A stretch of DNA of 64,000 nt. Origin: Nisaea nitritireducens. Its GTDB lineage: Bacteria > Pseudomonadota > Alphaproteobacteria > Thalassobaculales > Thalassobaculaceae. The notes beneath the pieces were generated by a model. That model made no database searches. It was not told the DNA's origin and saw only the letters and a program-made list of their open reading frames with translations. The position numbers and the translations under genes are program-made. Where the stretch lies: positions 105,844-169,843 of the forward strand of contig NZ_JACZFS010000047.1 of assembly GCF_014904795.1 (NCBI RefSeq), written 5' to 3'. This document shows, piece by piece, positions 54,167 to 63,690 of the stretch; the stretch's first letter is position 1, and the number at the start of each line of letters is the position of its first letter.

Positions 54167-54778
54167 GTGGCCATCGATCATGAAAACGGCCTGATTCATG
54201 AGGCTGACGGCAAGCCGCGCTGCTGGTGGTGTGCCGGAGACGATCTCTACCGTCACTATCACGACACCGAATGGGGCCAGCGGGCGCGGGACGACCGCAC
54301 GTTGTTCGAGAAGATCTGCCTTGAGGGCTTCCAGTCCGGTCTTTCCTGGCTGACGATCCTCCGCAAGCGCGAGAACTTCCGCGCGGCCTTTGCCAATTTC
54401 GAGATCGAGAAGGTTGCTGCTTTCACCGACGCGGATATCGAGCGTTGTGTGCAGGATGCCGGGATTGTCCGGCACCGGGGCAAGATCGTCTCGACGATCA
54501 ACAACGCAAAGCGGGCCATTGAGCTGATCGAGAAGGAAGGCTCCCTCTCGGACTATGTCTGGGGTTTCAGGGCGGAGCATCGCGGACCGGAGCGGCTCGA
54601 CTTTGCGACACTGCAGACCATGGCAACCACGCCGGAATCGACGGCGCTTTCCAAAGATCTGAAAAAACGCGGCTGGAGCTTCGTCGGCCCGACCACGTGC
54701 TACGCTTTCATGCAGGCTATGGGCATGGTCGACGATCATGTCGAGGGGTGTCACGTTACTGTCGGAGAGCGACGGTAG
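54167..54778 (+). CDS. tag: DNA-3-methyladenine glycosylase I
   Basis: 203 residues, GTG start 14 nt after the liuA stop. Tag excises 3-methyladenine from alkylated DNA. Family landmarks are RCWWCAGDDLYRHYHDTEWGQ, the base-binding LFEKICLEGFQSGLSWLTILRKRENFRAAFA, and VGPTTCYAFMQAMGMVDDHVEGCHV. The N-terminal Cys and the C-terminal His/Cys form the HhH zinc snap. A DNA repair gene inside a leucine-degradation cluster is unexpected, but the spacing says it is co-transcribed. Confidence 0.94.
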   Translation: MAIDHENGLIHEADGKPRCWWCAGDDLYRHYHDTEWGQRARDDRTLFEKICLEGFQSGLSWLTILRKRENFRAAFANFEIEKVAAFTDADIERCVQDAGIVRHRGKIVSTINNAKRAIELIEKEGSLSDYVWGFRAEHRGPERLDFATLQTMATTPESTALSKDLKKRGWSFVGPTTCYAFMQAMGMVDDHVEGCHVTVGERR

Positions 54779-54810
54779 AGGACGGCCAGCAAGAGCCGGA
54801 GGGAGGACAA

Positions 54811-55212
54811 ATGATCGGAAAGCGCATCTATTCAGGATCGCCGTTCGAGGAAATGGCCGGATATGCCCGTGCCGTTGTCGATGGCGACATGGTCTATGTC
54901 TCCGGCACGACAGGCTTCAATCCGGAGAGCATGAGCTTCCCGGATTCGGTCGAGGAACAGGCCGAGCTGTGTTTCCTGAACATCCAGCGGGCGCTGCTTC
55001 AGGCGCACAGTAACCTTGAAAACATGCTCCGCGTCCGGGTCTTTGTCGCCAGCCGGGAAGAGTTCGACCGGATCAAGCCGATCATCAAGAAATATTGCGA
55101 TGCCGCCCGTCCGGCGAACACGACGATCATCTGCGATCTTGCCGAAGAGCAGATGCGTGTCGAGGTCGAGGTGACGGCGAAAGCCATCCTGCGGCCTGGC
55201 AACGAACGCTGA
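54811..55212 (+). CDS. RidA-family protein
   Basis: 133 residues, ATG preceded by GGAGGGAGGACAA. The RidA/YjgF trimer fold is evident: AGYARAVVDGDMVYVSGTTGFNPE, AELCFLNIQRALLQAHSNLENMLRVRVFVASREEF and RPANTTIICDLAEEQMRVEVEVTAKA. The active-site Arg of canonical RidA falls in the region MRVEVE, so substrate class is uncertain. RidA deaminates reactive enamine/imine intermediates from PLP enzymes. Downstream of tag and upstream of an SDR, within the liu transcript. Confidence 0.88.
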   Translation: MIGKRIYSGSPFEEMAGYARAVVDGDMVYVSGTTGFNPESMSFPDSVEEQAELCFLNIQRALLQAHSNLENMLRVRVFVASREEFDRIKPIIKKYCDAARPANTTIICDLAEEQMRVEVEVTAKAILRPGNER

Positions 55213-55223
55213 AGGAGGCGAAA

Positions 55224-55898
55224 ATGCCGACAGTTCTGATTACCGGGGCAAACCGGGGAATAGGTCTCGAGCTGGCGCGTGCTTACGCGGCGGATGGTTG
55301 GTCCGTGATCGGCGCCTGCCGTAACCCGGACGGGGCCACGGATCTCGCGGTTATTGAGGGGGTCGAGCTTTGCCCTCTGGATGTGAATGACGCGGCCAGC
55401 ATCGCGGCCATGGCTGAACGCTACAAGGGTCGTCCGGTTGATGTTTTGCTGAACAATGCCGGGATCATCGGCGGGCGCGGCATGCTGGCAGAGATCGATT
55501 ACGCGGCCTGGGCCGACACGATGGAAACCAACCTCTTCGGCCCGATCCGTATCGCCGAGGCGATGAAGGACAATGTGCTGTCCAGTGATCGCAAGCAGAT
55601 GGCCTTCATCAGCTCGAAGATGGGCTCACTCGCGGAATGCACCGGCGGATCCTATATCTATCGGTCCTCCAAGGCCGCCCTCAACATGGCTGTCAAATGC
55701 CTGTCGCTGGAATTTGCCGGAAACGGGCTCACCGCCGTGATGTTCCATCCGGGCCATGTGCGCACCGATATGGGGGGCGCGGCGGCCCCGGTTCTTCCGG
55801 TGGAAAGCGCTACCGGCATCAAGTCGGTGATCGATGGATTGAGCCCGTCCGACAATGGGCGGTTCTTCAACTACGACGGGACGGAATTGCCGTGGTGA
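55224..55898 (+). CDS. SDR-family oxidoreductase (canonical active site)
   Basis: 224 residues, ATG 5 nt after GGAGG-like AAGGAGGCG. Glycine-rich LITGANRGIGLELARAYA, acidic-side CRNPDG, LLNNAGIIGG, METNLFGPIRIAEA, catalytic FISSKMGS, and YIYRSSKAALNMAVK, which contains YxxxK. It resembles the C-factor-like subgroup (short proteins ending in GRFFNYDGTELPW). The substrate is unknown. Unlike the SDR at 20977 its catalytic residues are intact. It sits between ridA and the isomerase gene in the liu cluster. Confidence 0.9.
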   Translation: MPTVLITGANRGIGLELARAYAADGWSVIGACRNPDGATDLAVIEGVELCPLDVNDAASIAAMAERYKGRPVDVLLNNAGIIGGRGMLAEIDYAAWADTMETNLFGPIRIAEAMKDNVLSSDRKQMAFISSKMGSLAECTGGSYIYRSSKAALNMAVKCLSLEFAGNGLTAVMFHPGHVRTDMGGAAAPVLPVESATGIKSVIDGLSPSDNGRFFNYDGTELPW

Positions 55899-55926
55899 CC
55901 GGCCACGGAGTTAAGGGAGCGAAACA

Positions 55927-56547
55927 ATGACCGAGAACGGTACGGGCGGAAGCCCGATCATCTTTTATTACGACTATTCCTCGCCATTCGCCTATCTGGC
56001 GGCCCACAAGATCAACGATCTGGCGAAACTTTATCACCGGCAGGTGGATTGGCGGCCGACCTTGCTGGGCGCGGTCTTCAAGCTGAACGGTAACACACCG
56101 TTGATGGACCAGCCGCTGAAGGGAGCATATTCGCGTCGCGATCTTGACCGCTGTGCCCGCCTTATGGGGCTTCCCCTGAGTTTTCCGGAGAGCTTTCCGT
56201 TTCTTTCCGTAGCGGCGGCACGGGCAACCTGGTGGCTGAAAGGCAAGGACGAGGCTCTGGCGCAAAAAGTCGCGCTGGCCCTGTTCAATGCGGCTTTTCA
56301 GGAGATGAAAGCGATCAACAATGCCGAGGCGGTTATCGAGATTGCCGCCGCGAACGGTGTCGATCCGGACGAGCTTCGTGCTGCTCTCAACGATGCGGAC
56401 GTAAAAGAAAAGCTGAAGACCGAGGTCGATGCATCGATCGAGGCCGGGGTCTGTGGCGCACCGTACTTTATTGTCGATGGCGAGCCTTTCTGGGGCGCCG
56501 ACAGGCTGGATCATGTCGAACGGTGGCTCAGCACCGGCGGTTGGTAA
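55927..56547 (+). CDS. DsbA-fold 2-hydroxychromene-2-carboxylate isomerase-like protein
   Basis: 206 residues. It has a thioredoxin-like fold with inserted helices, no CxxC; the start is [20 protein letters not shown], where the Ser replaces the redox cysteine as in HCCA isomerases (NahD, kappa-class GST). Further family stretches are [38 protein letters not shown], and the C-terminal [28 protein letters not shown]. Known members act glutathione-dependently in aromatic degradation. In a liu operon its substrate is unclear. Confidence 0.87.
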   Translation: MTENGTGGSPIIFYYDYSSPFAYLAAHKINDLAKLYHRQVDWRPTLLGAVFKLNGNTPLMDQPLKGAYSRRDLDRCARLMGLPLSFPESFPFLSVAAARATWWLKGKDEALAQKVALALFNAAFQEMKAINNAEAVIEIAAANGVDPDELRAALNDADVKEKLKTEVDASIEAGVCGAPYFIVDGEPFWGADRLDHVERWLSTGGW

Positions 56548-56557
56548 GGGTATTTCA

Positions 56558-58165
56558 ATGACGGTTATCAAGACTGCCCCCGTGGGCCGGGACGAGACTT
56601 TCCAGCGCAATGCGGAGCGTATGCGGACGCTGGTCGCAGATCTGCAGGAGCAGGTCGCCGGCGTCAAACTGGGGGGCGGTCAGCGCAGTCAGGAGCGGCA
56701 TGTCGGCCGCGGCAAGCTGCTGCCGCGTGACCGGGTCAGGACCTTGCTCGATCCCGGCGCGCCGTGGCTCGAATTCTCCCAGCTTGCTGCCCATGGCATG
56801 TATGGCGGTGATATCTCCTCCGGCGGCATCCTGACCGGGATTGGCCGGGTCATGGGCCAGGAAGTGATGGTCATTGCCAATGATGCCACGGTGAAGGGCG
56901 GCACCTACTTTCCGGTTACCGTGAAGAAGCACCTCCGGGCGCAGGAAATCGCCTGGCAGAACGGATTGCCCTGCATCTATCTGGTGGATTCCGGTGGCGC
57001 TTTTTTGCCGGAGCAGGATGAAGTCTTCCCGGACCGGGATCATTTCGGGCGGATCTTCTACAATCAGGCCAACATGTCGGCGGATGGTATCCCGCAGATC
57101 GCTGTGGTCATGGGCTCCTGCACGGCAGGCGGCGCCTATGTCCCCGCCATGTCGGACGAAAGCATCATCGTCAAGGAGCAGGGCACCATCTTCCTCGGCG
57201 GCCCGCCGCTGGTGAAGGCGGCGACAGGCGAGGTGGTCAGTGCTGAGGATCTGGGCGGTGCGGACGTGCATTCCCGTATCTCAGGCGTAACAGATCATAT
57301 CGCCCGGGATGACACCCACGCCCTCGGACTGGCGCGACGTATCGTCGGCAATCTCAACCGGGTGAAGCGTCCGACCCTCGCCGTGCGCGAGCCGGTCGAG
57401 CCGCTTTACGATGCGGAAGAAATCTATGGCGTTGTGCCGGAGGATACCCGGACGCCCTATGACGTCCGCGAGATCATTGCCCGCATCGTCGACGGCTCCG
57501 AATTCGACGAGTTCAAACCGCTTTATGGGACAACGCTCGTCACCGGCTTTGCCCATCTCTGGGGCTATCCGGTCGGTATCATCGCCAATAACGGCATCCT
57601 GTTTTCGGAATCCTCCCTGAAGGGCGCTCATTTCATCGAGCTTTGCTGCCAGCGCGGCATTCCGCTCGTGTTCCTGCAGAACATCACCGGCTTCATGGTT
57701 GGCCGGAAATACGAGTCAGGCGGTATCGCCAAGGACGGTGCCAAACTTGTCACCGCTGTGGCCTCCGCCCGGGTGCCGAAATTCACCGTCATTATCGGCG
57801 GCTCATTCGGGGCCGGAAATTACGGCATGTGCGGACGCGCGTACGGTCCCCGCATGCTCTACATGTGGCCGAACTCCCGAATTTCGGTGATGGGCGGTGA
57901 GCAGGCAGCGAGCGTTCTGGCCCAGGTGCGCCGGGACGGTCTGGAAGCACGCGGCGAAAACTGGCCCGAAGACGAAGAGGAAGCGTTCAAGGCGCCGATC
58001 CGCGACCAATACGAGACCCAGGGGCACCCCTATTACGCCAGTGCCCGGCTCTGGGACGACGGGGTCATAGATCCGGCCGATACGCGCACTGTGCTCGGCC
58101 TTTCCATTTCCGCTTCTCTCAATCGAGACATAGAGCCGACGAAGTTCGGCATTTTCCGGATGTAA
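56558..58165 (+). CDS. liuB: methylcrotonyl-CoA carboxylase, carboxyltransferase (beta) subunit
   Basis: 535 residues from the ATG at 56558; the open frame begins earlier inside the preceding gene. Two crotonase-like halves of a biotin-dependent carboxyltransferase are visible. [34 protein letters not shown] opens the first, which includes [31 protein letters not shown] and [13 protein letters not shown]. The second has [49 protein letters not shown] and [12 protein letters not shown]. It transfers CO2 from biotin to 3-methylcrotonyl-CoA. Its alpha partner is encoded two genes on. Confidence 0.95.
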   Translation: MTVIKTAPVGRDETFQRNAERMRTLVADLQEQVAGVKLGGGQRSQERHVGRGKLLPRDRVRTLLDPGAPWLEFSQLAAHGMYGGDISSGGILTGIGRVMGQEVMVIANDATVKGGTYFPVTVKKHLRAQEIAWQNGLPCIYLVDSGGAFLPEQDEVFPDRDHFGRIFYNQANMSADGIPQIAVVMGSCTAGGAYVPAMSDESIIVKEQGTIFLGGPPLVKAATGEVVSAEDLGGADVHSRISGVTDHIARDDTHALGLARRIVGNLNRVKRPTLAVREPVEPLYDAEEIYGVVPEDTRTPYDVREIIARIVDGSEFDEFKPLYGTTLVTGFAHLWGYPVGIIANNGILFSESSLKGAHFIELCCQRGIPLVFLQNITGFMVGRKYESGGIAKDGAKLVTAVASARVPKFTVIIGGSFGAGNYGMCGRAYGPRMLYMWPNSRISVMGGEQAASVLAQVRRDGLEARGENWPEDEEEAFKAPIRDQYETQGHPYYASARLWDDGVIDPADTRTVLGLSISASLNRDIEPTKFGIFRM

Positions 58166-58168
58166 GCG

Positions 58169-58975
58169 ATGCATAGCGAATACACACCGAAGCGCCCGGA
58201 GAGCCTGATTGTCGAGGATGCGGACGGCATCGTGACCGTCACGCTGAATCGGCCGGACATCCATAATGCGTTCGATGAAATCCTGATCGGGGATCTGCAC
58301 GGGTTGTTTCGTTCTCTGGCAGATCGGGCGGATATTCTGGCCGTGGTCCTGACTGGCGCCGGAAAGAGTTTTTCCGCCGGAGCCGACCTCAACTGGATGA
58401 AACGGGCGGCGGACCATACGCAGCATGAGAATTTCGAGGACGCGATGCAGTTCTCGAACATGATGGATGCGCTCTATGCATTACCCATGACGACCATCGC
58501 CATGGTCAACGGCACAGCGATGGGCGGGGGACTCGGACTCTGTGCCTGCTGCGATATCGCGGTGGCGGCGGATACGGCGCAATTCGCCCTCTCTGAAGTT
58601 CGTCTCGGGATCATTCCGGGCGTGATTAGCCCCTATGTCATTCAAGCCATCGGTATCCGGGAATCGCACCGCTGGTTCCAGACCGGGGAGGGGTTCGGCG
58701 CGGTCGAGGCATTGCGCATGGGGCTTCTGCATAAGGTCTGTGCGCCGGACGTGTTGGAGGAAGAGACCGGAGCTATCCTCAAGGAAATTAAAAAAGGCGG
58801 CCCTAACGCCATCCGGGCCTCGAAAACCCTGTTGCGGGAGGTGGCCGGGCGCGAGCTTGATGATACGACCCGGCGGGAGACTGCCCAGCGGATTGCCGGG
58901 CAACGGGCCACGCGCGAAGGCCGCGAAGGGCTGTCGGCATTTCTGGAAAAACGCAAACCGGACTGGATCGCCTGA
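58169..58975 (+). CDS. liuC: methylglutaconyl-CoA hydratase
   Basis: 268 residues, crotonase fold. VTVTLNRPDIHNAFDEILIGDL, then oxyanion-hole GKSFSAGADLNWMKRAA, MVNGTAMGGGLGLCACCDIAVAA, and SEVRLGIIPGVISPYVIQAIG. It hydrates 3-methylglutaconyl-CoA to HMG-CoA; the gene order with the two carboxylase subunits is what distinguishes it from a generic enoyl-CoA hydratase. It begins 3 nt after liuB and its TGA overlaps the liuD ATG by one base. Confidence 0.93.
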   Translation: MHSEYTPKRPESLIVEDADGIVTVTLNRPDIHNAFDEILIGDLHGLFRSLADRADILAVVLTGAGKSFSAGADLNWMKRAADHTQHENFEDAMQFSNMMDALYALPMTTIAMVNGTAMGGGLGLCACCDIAVAADTAQFALSEVRLGIIPGVISPYVIQAIGIRESHRWFQTGEGFGAVEALRMGLLHKVCAPDVLEEETGAILKEIKKGGPNAIRASKTLLREVAGRELDDTTRRETAQRIAGQRATREGREGLSAFLEKRKPDWIA

Positions 58976-60996
58976 TGACGGAGATGCGCACTATCCGCAC
59001 ATTGCTGATCGCGAACCGGGGCGAGATCGCCTGCCGGATCGCCCGTACGGCCCGTTCGCTCGGCATCCGCACAGTCGCTGTCTATTCGGAAGCGGATGCC
59101 GCTGCGTTGCATGTTGCCGCCGCCGACACGGCCTGTCCGATCGGCCCGGCATCAGCGGCGGAATCCTACTTGCGGATTGACCGGCTGATTGAGGCAGCAA
59201 AAGCAACGGGAGCGGATGCGATCCATCCCGGCTACGGCTTCCTTTCCGAAAACCCGGAACTGGCGCGTGCCTGTTCCGCGGCCGGCATTCTGTTCATCGG
59301 ACCGGATGTTCCGGCCATTGAGGCCATGGGCTCCAAAGCGGCCGCCAAGGACATCATGGCAAAAGCCGGGGTTCCTCTTGTGCCGGGCTATCACGGTGCG
59401 GATCAAAGCATGGATACGCTGGAAAAAGCGGCCGCAGGTATCGGTTTTCCGGTGCTGTTGAAGGCAAGCGCCGGTGGTGGCGGCAAGGGAATGCGCGTGG
59501 TCGAGAGCGCGGACACTCTTGCCGACGGTATCGCTGCCGCCAAGCGCGAGGCAGCGGCGGCCTTTGGCGATGACCGGTTGCTGATCGAGAAATACCTGAC
59601 CCGCCCGCGTCATGTGGAGGTCCAGGTTTTCGCGGACCGGCACGGCAACGCGGTGCATCTCTTTGAGCGGGACTGTTCTGTTCAGCGCCGTCACCAGAAG
59701 GTCGTAGAGGAAGCACCGGCGCCGGGGCTCGACGAAACCGTACGCTCGGCCATGGCGAAAGCGGCGATCGATGCGGCGAAGGCGATCGACTATGTCGGTG
59801 CCGGCACGGTCGAGTTCATCATGGATGAGGATGGCGCTTTCTATTTCATGGAGATGAATACCCGGCTGCAGGTGGAGCACCCGGTGACCGAGGCGATCAC
59901 CGGCGAGGATCTTGTCGCCTGGCAGATCCGCGTGGCTGAAGGCGGTACATTGCCGCTTACGCAGGATCGGATATCCGCTTCTGGCCATGCGCTTGAGGTG
60001 CGGATCTATGCCGAGGACCCCGAGCGCGAGTTCCTGCCGCAGACAGGGCGGCTCGGCCGTTTGGCGTTCCCGGAGCAAATGGATGGTGTCCGGGTGGATA
60101 CCGGAGTTGCCGAAGGCGATTCGGTCAGCGTTCATTACGATCCGATGATCGCCAAGCTGATTACCCAAGGAAGGGATCGGGCGGAGGCATTGCGCCGGAT
60201 GTCGCGGGCCCTCGCGGAAACCCGGATCGCCGGGTTGGCGAACAATGTTCCCTACCTCAAGCGGATCGTGGAACATCCGGCTTTTATCGCGGGCGGTGTC
60301 GATACGCGTTTCATCGAGACCTATCGTGACGATCTTGCGGCCACCGCAACGCGGGACGCGGAGACCGTGCCGATGCTGGCTGCCGCAGCGATTCTGGAGG
60401 CGGAGCGCCTGGACGTGTTGCGGCAAGCCCGCCTCGGAGGTGACCCTTATTCGCCATGGGCGATGGCTTACGGCTGGCGTCTGAATGATTCTCCCCTGCA
60501 TGGACTGACCCTGTTGCACGGCGCTGACGAAGTGTTGCTGCGGTATCGTCTCGCGGCCGGCATCTACGTATTCGAGCAGGGTGAGAGCCAGGTCCGGATT
60601 ACCGTTGATCTTCATGAGGACGGCAGATTGGAGGCGCGGATCGACGGGATAGCCGTGCGCGTCGAGGTCGCCTTCGAAGTCGAAGCCGTGACTGTCTTTT
60701 ATGACGGTACGGCGCATCGCTATGTTTTGAAAACGGCACTGGCTTCCGGGGCGGAGGCCGGTGAAGATTCAGGTCACGTCACCGCGCCGATGCCCGGAAA
60801 ACTGATCGCGGTCCATGTTGCCGACGGGGCGGACGTCGCCAAGGGCGATCCGTTGATGGTGCTGGAAGCCATGAAGATGGAGCATGTGATCAGGGCCCCT
60901 GATAACGGTATTGTCACGGCAGTGCATTTCGCGCCCGGCGATCAGGTCGAGGAGGGGGCGGACTTGCTACTCTTCGAGGCGCATGTCGCTGACTGA
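58975..60996 (+). CDS. liuD: methylcrotonyl-CoA carboxylase, biotin carboxylase/carrier (alpha) subunit
   Basis: 673 residues. Biotin carboxylase domain (about 1-450): RTLLIANRGEIACRIARTARSLG, YGFLSENPELARAC, the ATP-grasp KASAGGGGKGMRVV, RDCSVQRRHQKVVEEAPAP, and FMEMNTRLQVEHPVTEAITGEDLV. A middle linking domain (about 455-590) precedes the carrier domain (about 595-673), where the biotinylated lysine is K634 in LEAMKMEHV. ATP-dependent carboxylation of biotin feeds LiuB. Lyase genes to finish leucine degradation (HMG-CoA lyase) were not seen in the window. Confidence 0.95.
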   Translation: MTEMRTIRTLLIANRGEIACRIARTARSLGIRTVAVYSEADAAALHVAAADTACPIGPASAAESYLRIDRLIEAAKATGADAIHPGYGFLSENPELARACSAAGILFIGPDVPAIEAMGSKAAAKDIMAKAGVPLVPGYHGADQSMDTLEKAAAGIGFPVLLKASAGGGGKGMRVVESADTLADGIAAAKREAAAAFGDDRLLIEKYLTRPRHVEVQVFADRHGNAVHLFERDCSVQRRHQKVVEEAPAPGLDETVRSAMAKAAIDAAKAIDYVGAGTVEFIMDEDGAFYFMEMNTRLQVEHPVTEAITGEDLVAWQIRVAEGGTLPLTQDRISASGHALEVRIYAEDPEREFLPQTGRLGRLAFPEQMDGVRVDTGVAEGDSVSVHYDPMIAKLITQGRDRAEALRRMSRALAETRIAGLANNVPYLKRIVEHPAFIAGGVDTRFIETYRDDLAATATRDAETVPMLAAAAILEAERLDVLRQARLGGDPYSPWAMAYGWRLNDSPLHGLTLLHGADEVLLRYRLAAGIYVFEQGESQVRITVDLHEDGRLEARIDGIAVRVEVAFEVEAVTVFYDGTAHRYVLKTALASGAEAGEDSGHVTAPMPGKLIAVHVADGADVAKGDPLMVLEAMKMEHVIRAPDNGIVTAVHFAPGDQVEEGADLLLFEAHVAD

Positions 60997-61064
60997 CTGG
61001 TGCGGGGCCGGTCGGCTGACCAATTCACGACGGTCCCGCCTGTAAAACTGAAGAGTTTGCCTCG

Positions 61065-62459
61065 ATGTCGAATCTGCAACCCCGCCACCTGATTCTTTTA
61101 CCGGTTTTCGCTCTTGCCGGCTGGCTGGCGCTCCTGCCGCCGTCGGGCATGCCGGACGGTGCCGCTCCGGCGGGCGCGCTTGTGGTTCTCTGTATCGGAC
61201 TCTGGGCGACCGGCGCCATCACCGAGCATCTGGTGGCGATGCTGCTTTTCTTCCTCGCCATGGTGTTTTCCGTGGCACCGCCGGAAACCGTGTTCTCCGG
61301 ATTCGCCTCAGGTGCTTTCTGGCTGGTTCTGGGCGGTCTCATTATCGGGGCGGCGGTGGATGTCACGGGGCTCGGCAAGCGCCTGGCCCGGGCCATCACC
61401 GCGCGTATCTCCGGCGGCTATGGATCGGTCATTGCCGGGATCGTTATCGTCTCTGTGGTACTGATCTTCCTGATGCCGTCGACCTTGTCGCGAATCGTGC
61501 TGTTGATGCCGATCATGACCGCTCTGGCCGATAGGCTCGGCTATCCGGCCGGCAGCAAGGGCCGGAACGGCATGGTGCTGGCGATGATCCTGACCTCCTA
61601 TCTCTGCTCGGTCGGCGTGCTTCCGGCGAATGTGCCGAACAATGTGCTGGTGGGCGCGGCGGAAACGTCGCACGGCGTGCATATCCGCTATTTCGACTAT
61701 CTGCTGCTGCATTTCCCGGTGCTTGGTGCCGTCAAGGCGGTGGTGATTGCCGTTCTCTTGACCTGGATGTTCCGCGAACCGGGCCATGCCGATGCGACAG
61801 AACAGGAAGACACGCGCGGGAACTGGTCCGGCATGAGTTTAGCCGAGCGAAAGATGGCGCTCTATCTCGCCGCTGCGCTGGTTTTCTGGGCTACGGACGC
61901 GGTCCATGGCGTCTCGGCCGCCTGGGTGTCGCTTGGTGTGGGGGTGCTTTGCCTGATGCCCGGGGCGGGGCTGGTTTCTGCCGAAGTCTACCGGCAGAAA
62001 ATATCTCTCAACCCATTGATCTATATCGCCGGTATTCTTGCCGTTGGAGCGCTCGTTTCGCAGTCGGGGCTAGGCGGCTGGATTGGAGAGAAACTGATCG
62101 CGACTGCCGGTCTCGCGCCAGGGCAGCCGGCACAGAATTTCGCGACCATTGCCGGGATCGGCACTCTGATGGGCATGATTTCCACCATGCCGGCCGTGCC
62201 GGCAGTCCTGGCCCCACTCGCGGATCAGGTGGCTGAAGCCAGCGGTTTTCCTGTGTTCCTCGTGCTCAACATGGTCGTGGTCGGCTTTTCGACCGTGATC
62301 CTGCCGTATCAGGTGCCGCCATTCATCATCGGTATGCAGCTTGGCGGCGTGCCGATTCGGGTCGGTGCGCGGGCGTGCCTTTTTCTGGCTATCGCGTCGC
62401 TCGGCCTGATCCTGCCGCTGGACTTCGCTTGGTGGTGGTTGCTTGGCATGTTCGGGTAG
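61065..62459 (+). CDS. SLC13/DASS-type anion permease
   Basis: 464 residues with about 11-12 hydrophobic segments and no signal peptide. Arrangement resembles the divalent anion:Na+ symporter superfamily: GAITEHLVAMLLFFLAMVFSVAPPETVFSGFASGAFWLVLGGLIIGAAV, then two pseudo-repeats with a re-entrant-type loop each (LMPSTLSRIVLLMPIMTALADRLG and GMISTMPAVPAVLAPLADQV). The canonical SNT tips of this family are not present as such. The cargo is probably a carboxylate or sulfonate; none can be assigned. It follows liuD by 68 nt and might share its transcript. Confidence 0.8.
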   Translation: MSNLQPRHLILLPVFALAGWLALLPPSGMPDGAAPAGALVVLCIGLWATGAITEHLVAMLLFFLAMVFSVAPPETVFSGFASGAFWLVLGGLIIGAAVDVTGLGKRLARAITARISGGYGSVIAGIVIVSVVLIFLMPSTLSRIVLLMPIMTALADRLGYPAGSKGRNGMVLAMILTSYLCSVGVLPANVPNNVLVGAAETSHGVHIRYFDYLLLHFPVLGAVKAVVIAVLLTWMFREPGHADATEQEDTRGNWSGMSLAERKMALYLAAALVFWATDAVHGVSAAWVSLGVGVLCLMPGAGLVSAEVYRQKISLNPLIYIAGILAVGALVSQSGLGGWIGEKLIATAGLAPGQPAQNFATIAGIGTLMGMISTMPAVPAVLAPLADQVAEASGFPVFLVLNMVVVGFSTVILPYQVPPFIIGMQLGGVPIRVGARACLFLAIASLGLILPLDFAWWWLLGMFG

Positions 62460-62509
62460 ATCTCTGTGACAGGCACGCATCAAGACCACGAACCCGGCGG
62501 ACAACAGCC

Positions 62510-62950
62510 ATGCCCCTCAATCTGATCAAGCTCTGCGTCGGGATCGAGACGGTGGAGCAGCTTGAGCAATACCGCGCTGAGCAGGTCCGTCATGCCGCAG
62601 CATCCGGTGCGGAGCCGGTCAGCATACACAGGACGCGGTCTTTCCCGCGCCGGGCGAACGAGATTCTGGAAGGCGGTTCGCTCTATTGGGTCATCAAGGG
62701 GCAGGTCCGGGCCCGGCAGAGAATCGAACGTCTGGATGAAGTCGAGACCGGGGAAGGGCGGCCGCACTGCGGCATTGTCCTCGATCCCGAGGTCGTCAGG
62801 GTCGTGCCGCGCCCGCATCGCGCCTTTCAGGGGTGGCGCTATCTGGAAGAGGCGAAAGCCCCGCAGGACCTATACGATGCGGGAGGCGATATCGATGCCG
62901 AGATGCCCGACGAGATGCAGGCGGAGTTGCGGCGACTCGGTATTCTGTAA
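62510..62950 (+). CDS. DUF1489 family protein
   Basis: 146 residues from the ATG at 62510, giving the family start MPLNLIKLCVGIETVEQLEQY. Characteristic stretches include HRTRSFPRRANEILEGGSLYWVIKGQVRARQRI, GIVLDPEVVRVVPRPHRAFQGWRYLEEAKAPQDL, and AELRRLGIL at the end. DUF1489 is a small cytoplasmic, mostly alphaproteobacterial family without known function. It converges with the lipoprotein gene at 62975; no terminator is evident in the 24-nt gap. Confidence 0.85.
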   Translation: MPLNLIKLCVGIETVEQLEQYRAEQVRHAAASGAEPVSIHRTRSFPRRANEILEGGSLYWVIKGQVRARQRIERLDEVETGEGRPHCGIVLDPEVVRVVPRPHRAFQGWRYLEEAKAPQDLYDAGGDIDAEMPDEMQAELRRLGIL

Positions 62951-62974
62951 GGCTCCGAACGGGACGTATGCTGG

Positions 62975-63571
62975 CTAGCTCTTGACCATAGCTCCGGCAG
63001 ACGGCGCAGGAGAACGCGGGGTCGGCAGCATGCTGCTCTTGTTGGCCAGGGGGTTGGCCGGAGCGACGGTAAAGTCGATCGCGGTGCCGCCAATGGTCCG
63101 ACTCTGCAGGGTTACGGTCGCGATACGGTCGCCTCGGGAATAGGTCATGGTGCTGATCGCCGAGCGGACGCTGGTGATCTTGATCCAGCCGAAACGCGGC
63201 ATCTCCCGTTCGTAGAAGGCGTACATGTCCGGCATCTTGTAGCCGGACGTCAAAGCCAGCCGGCCGATCCATCCATCCTCGGCGCCAAGAACGAGAAGAT
63301 TGTCGAAATCGATTTCCGCATTGGCCGGAATCGGCACGTCGCGGAATTCCGCAAATTGCGGGCCCTCGCTGCGGCTCTGTGTTTGAGCGCCGGTTTGATT
63401 CGCATCCTTCTTTGACGGCGCACCGGTCGAGGCCGATTGCCCGAAAGAGGGAAATTCCCCGGGAACACAAGCGCCGAGCGCCAGCATTGACACGGTCGCC
63501 AGCACGGCCAGCGGGCGCGCGGTCGAAAAAATTATGCCGTGACGCTCTGTCTGCATCTCGATTTTATCCAT
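62975..63571 (-). CDS. putative lipoprotein, unrecognised family
   Basis: 198 residues. The N terminus MDKIEMQTERHGIIFSTARPLAVLATVSML ends in the lipobox LALGAC with C35 as the lipid site. A polar Ser/Gln/Gly-rich linker (about 36-75) precedes a compact domain, FRDVPIPANAEIDFDNLLVLGAEDGWIGRLAL...MYAFYEREMPRFGWIKITSVRSAISTMTYSRGDRIATVTL, with alternating strands resembling small periplasmic domains seen in alphaproteobacteria. No function can be assigned. Its promoter must lie in the AT-rich 63600-63690 region, back-to-back with the rRNA promoters. Confidence 0.7.
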   Translation of the reverse strand: MDKIEMQTERHGIIFSTARPLAVLATVSMLALGACVPGEFPSFGQSASTGAPSKKDANQTGAQTQSRSEGPQFAEFRDVPIPANAEIDFDNLLVLGAEDGWIGRLALTSGYKMPDMYAFYEREMPRFGWIKITSVRSAISTMTYSRGDRIATVTLQSRTIGGTAIDFTVAPANPLANKSSMLPTPRSPAPSAGAMVKS

Positions 63572-63690
63572 TTCAGAAACCCGAGCAATGGCGCTTTCTG
63601 GACCGAAACACCCTATAGAATGTTTTTTTGCGCCGTTTTTATGCTATATATAGTGCCATCAATTTCGGAGGCTGTCAGGCTTTTTCGCTG

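Noticed and set aside
63642..63658. Sigma-54-like element (TGGCAC...GC) on the minus strand upstream of the lipoprotein gene
   Set aside because: Eleven rather than ten bases separate the GG and GC, and the -12 element is TAGC rather than TTGC.
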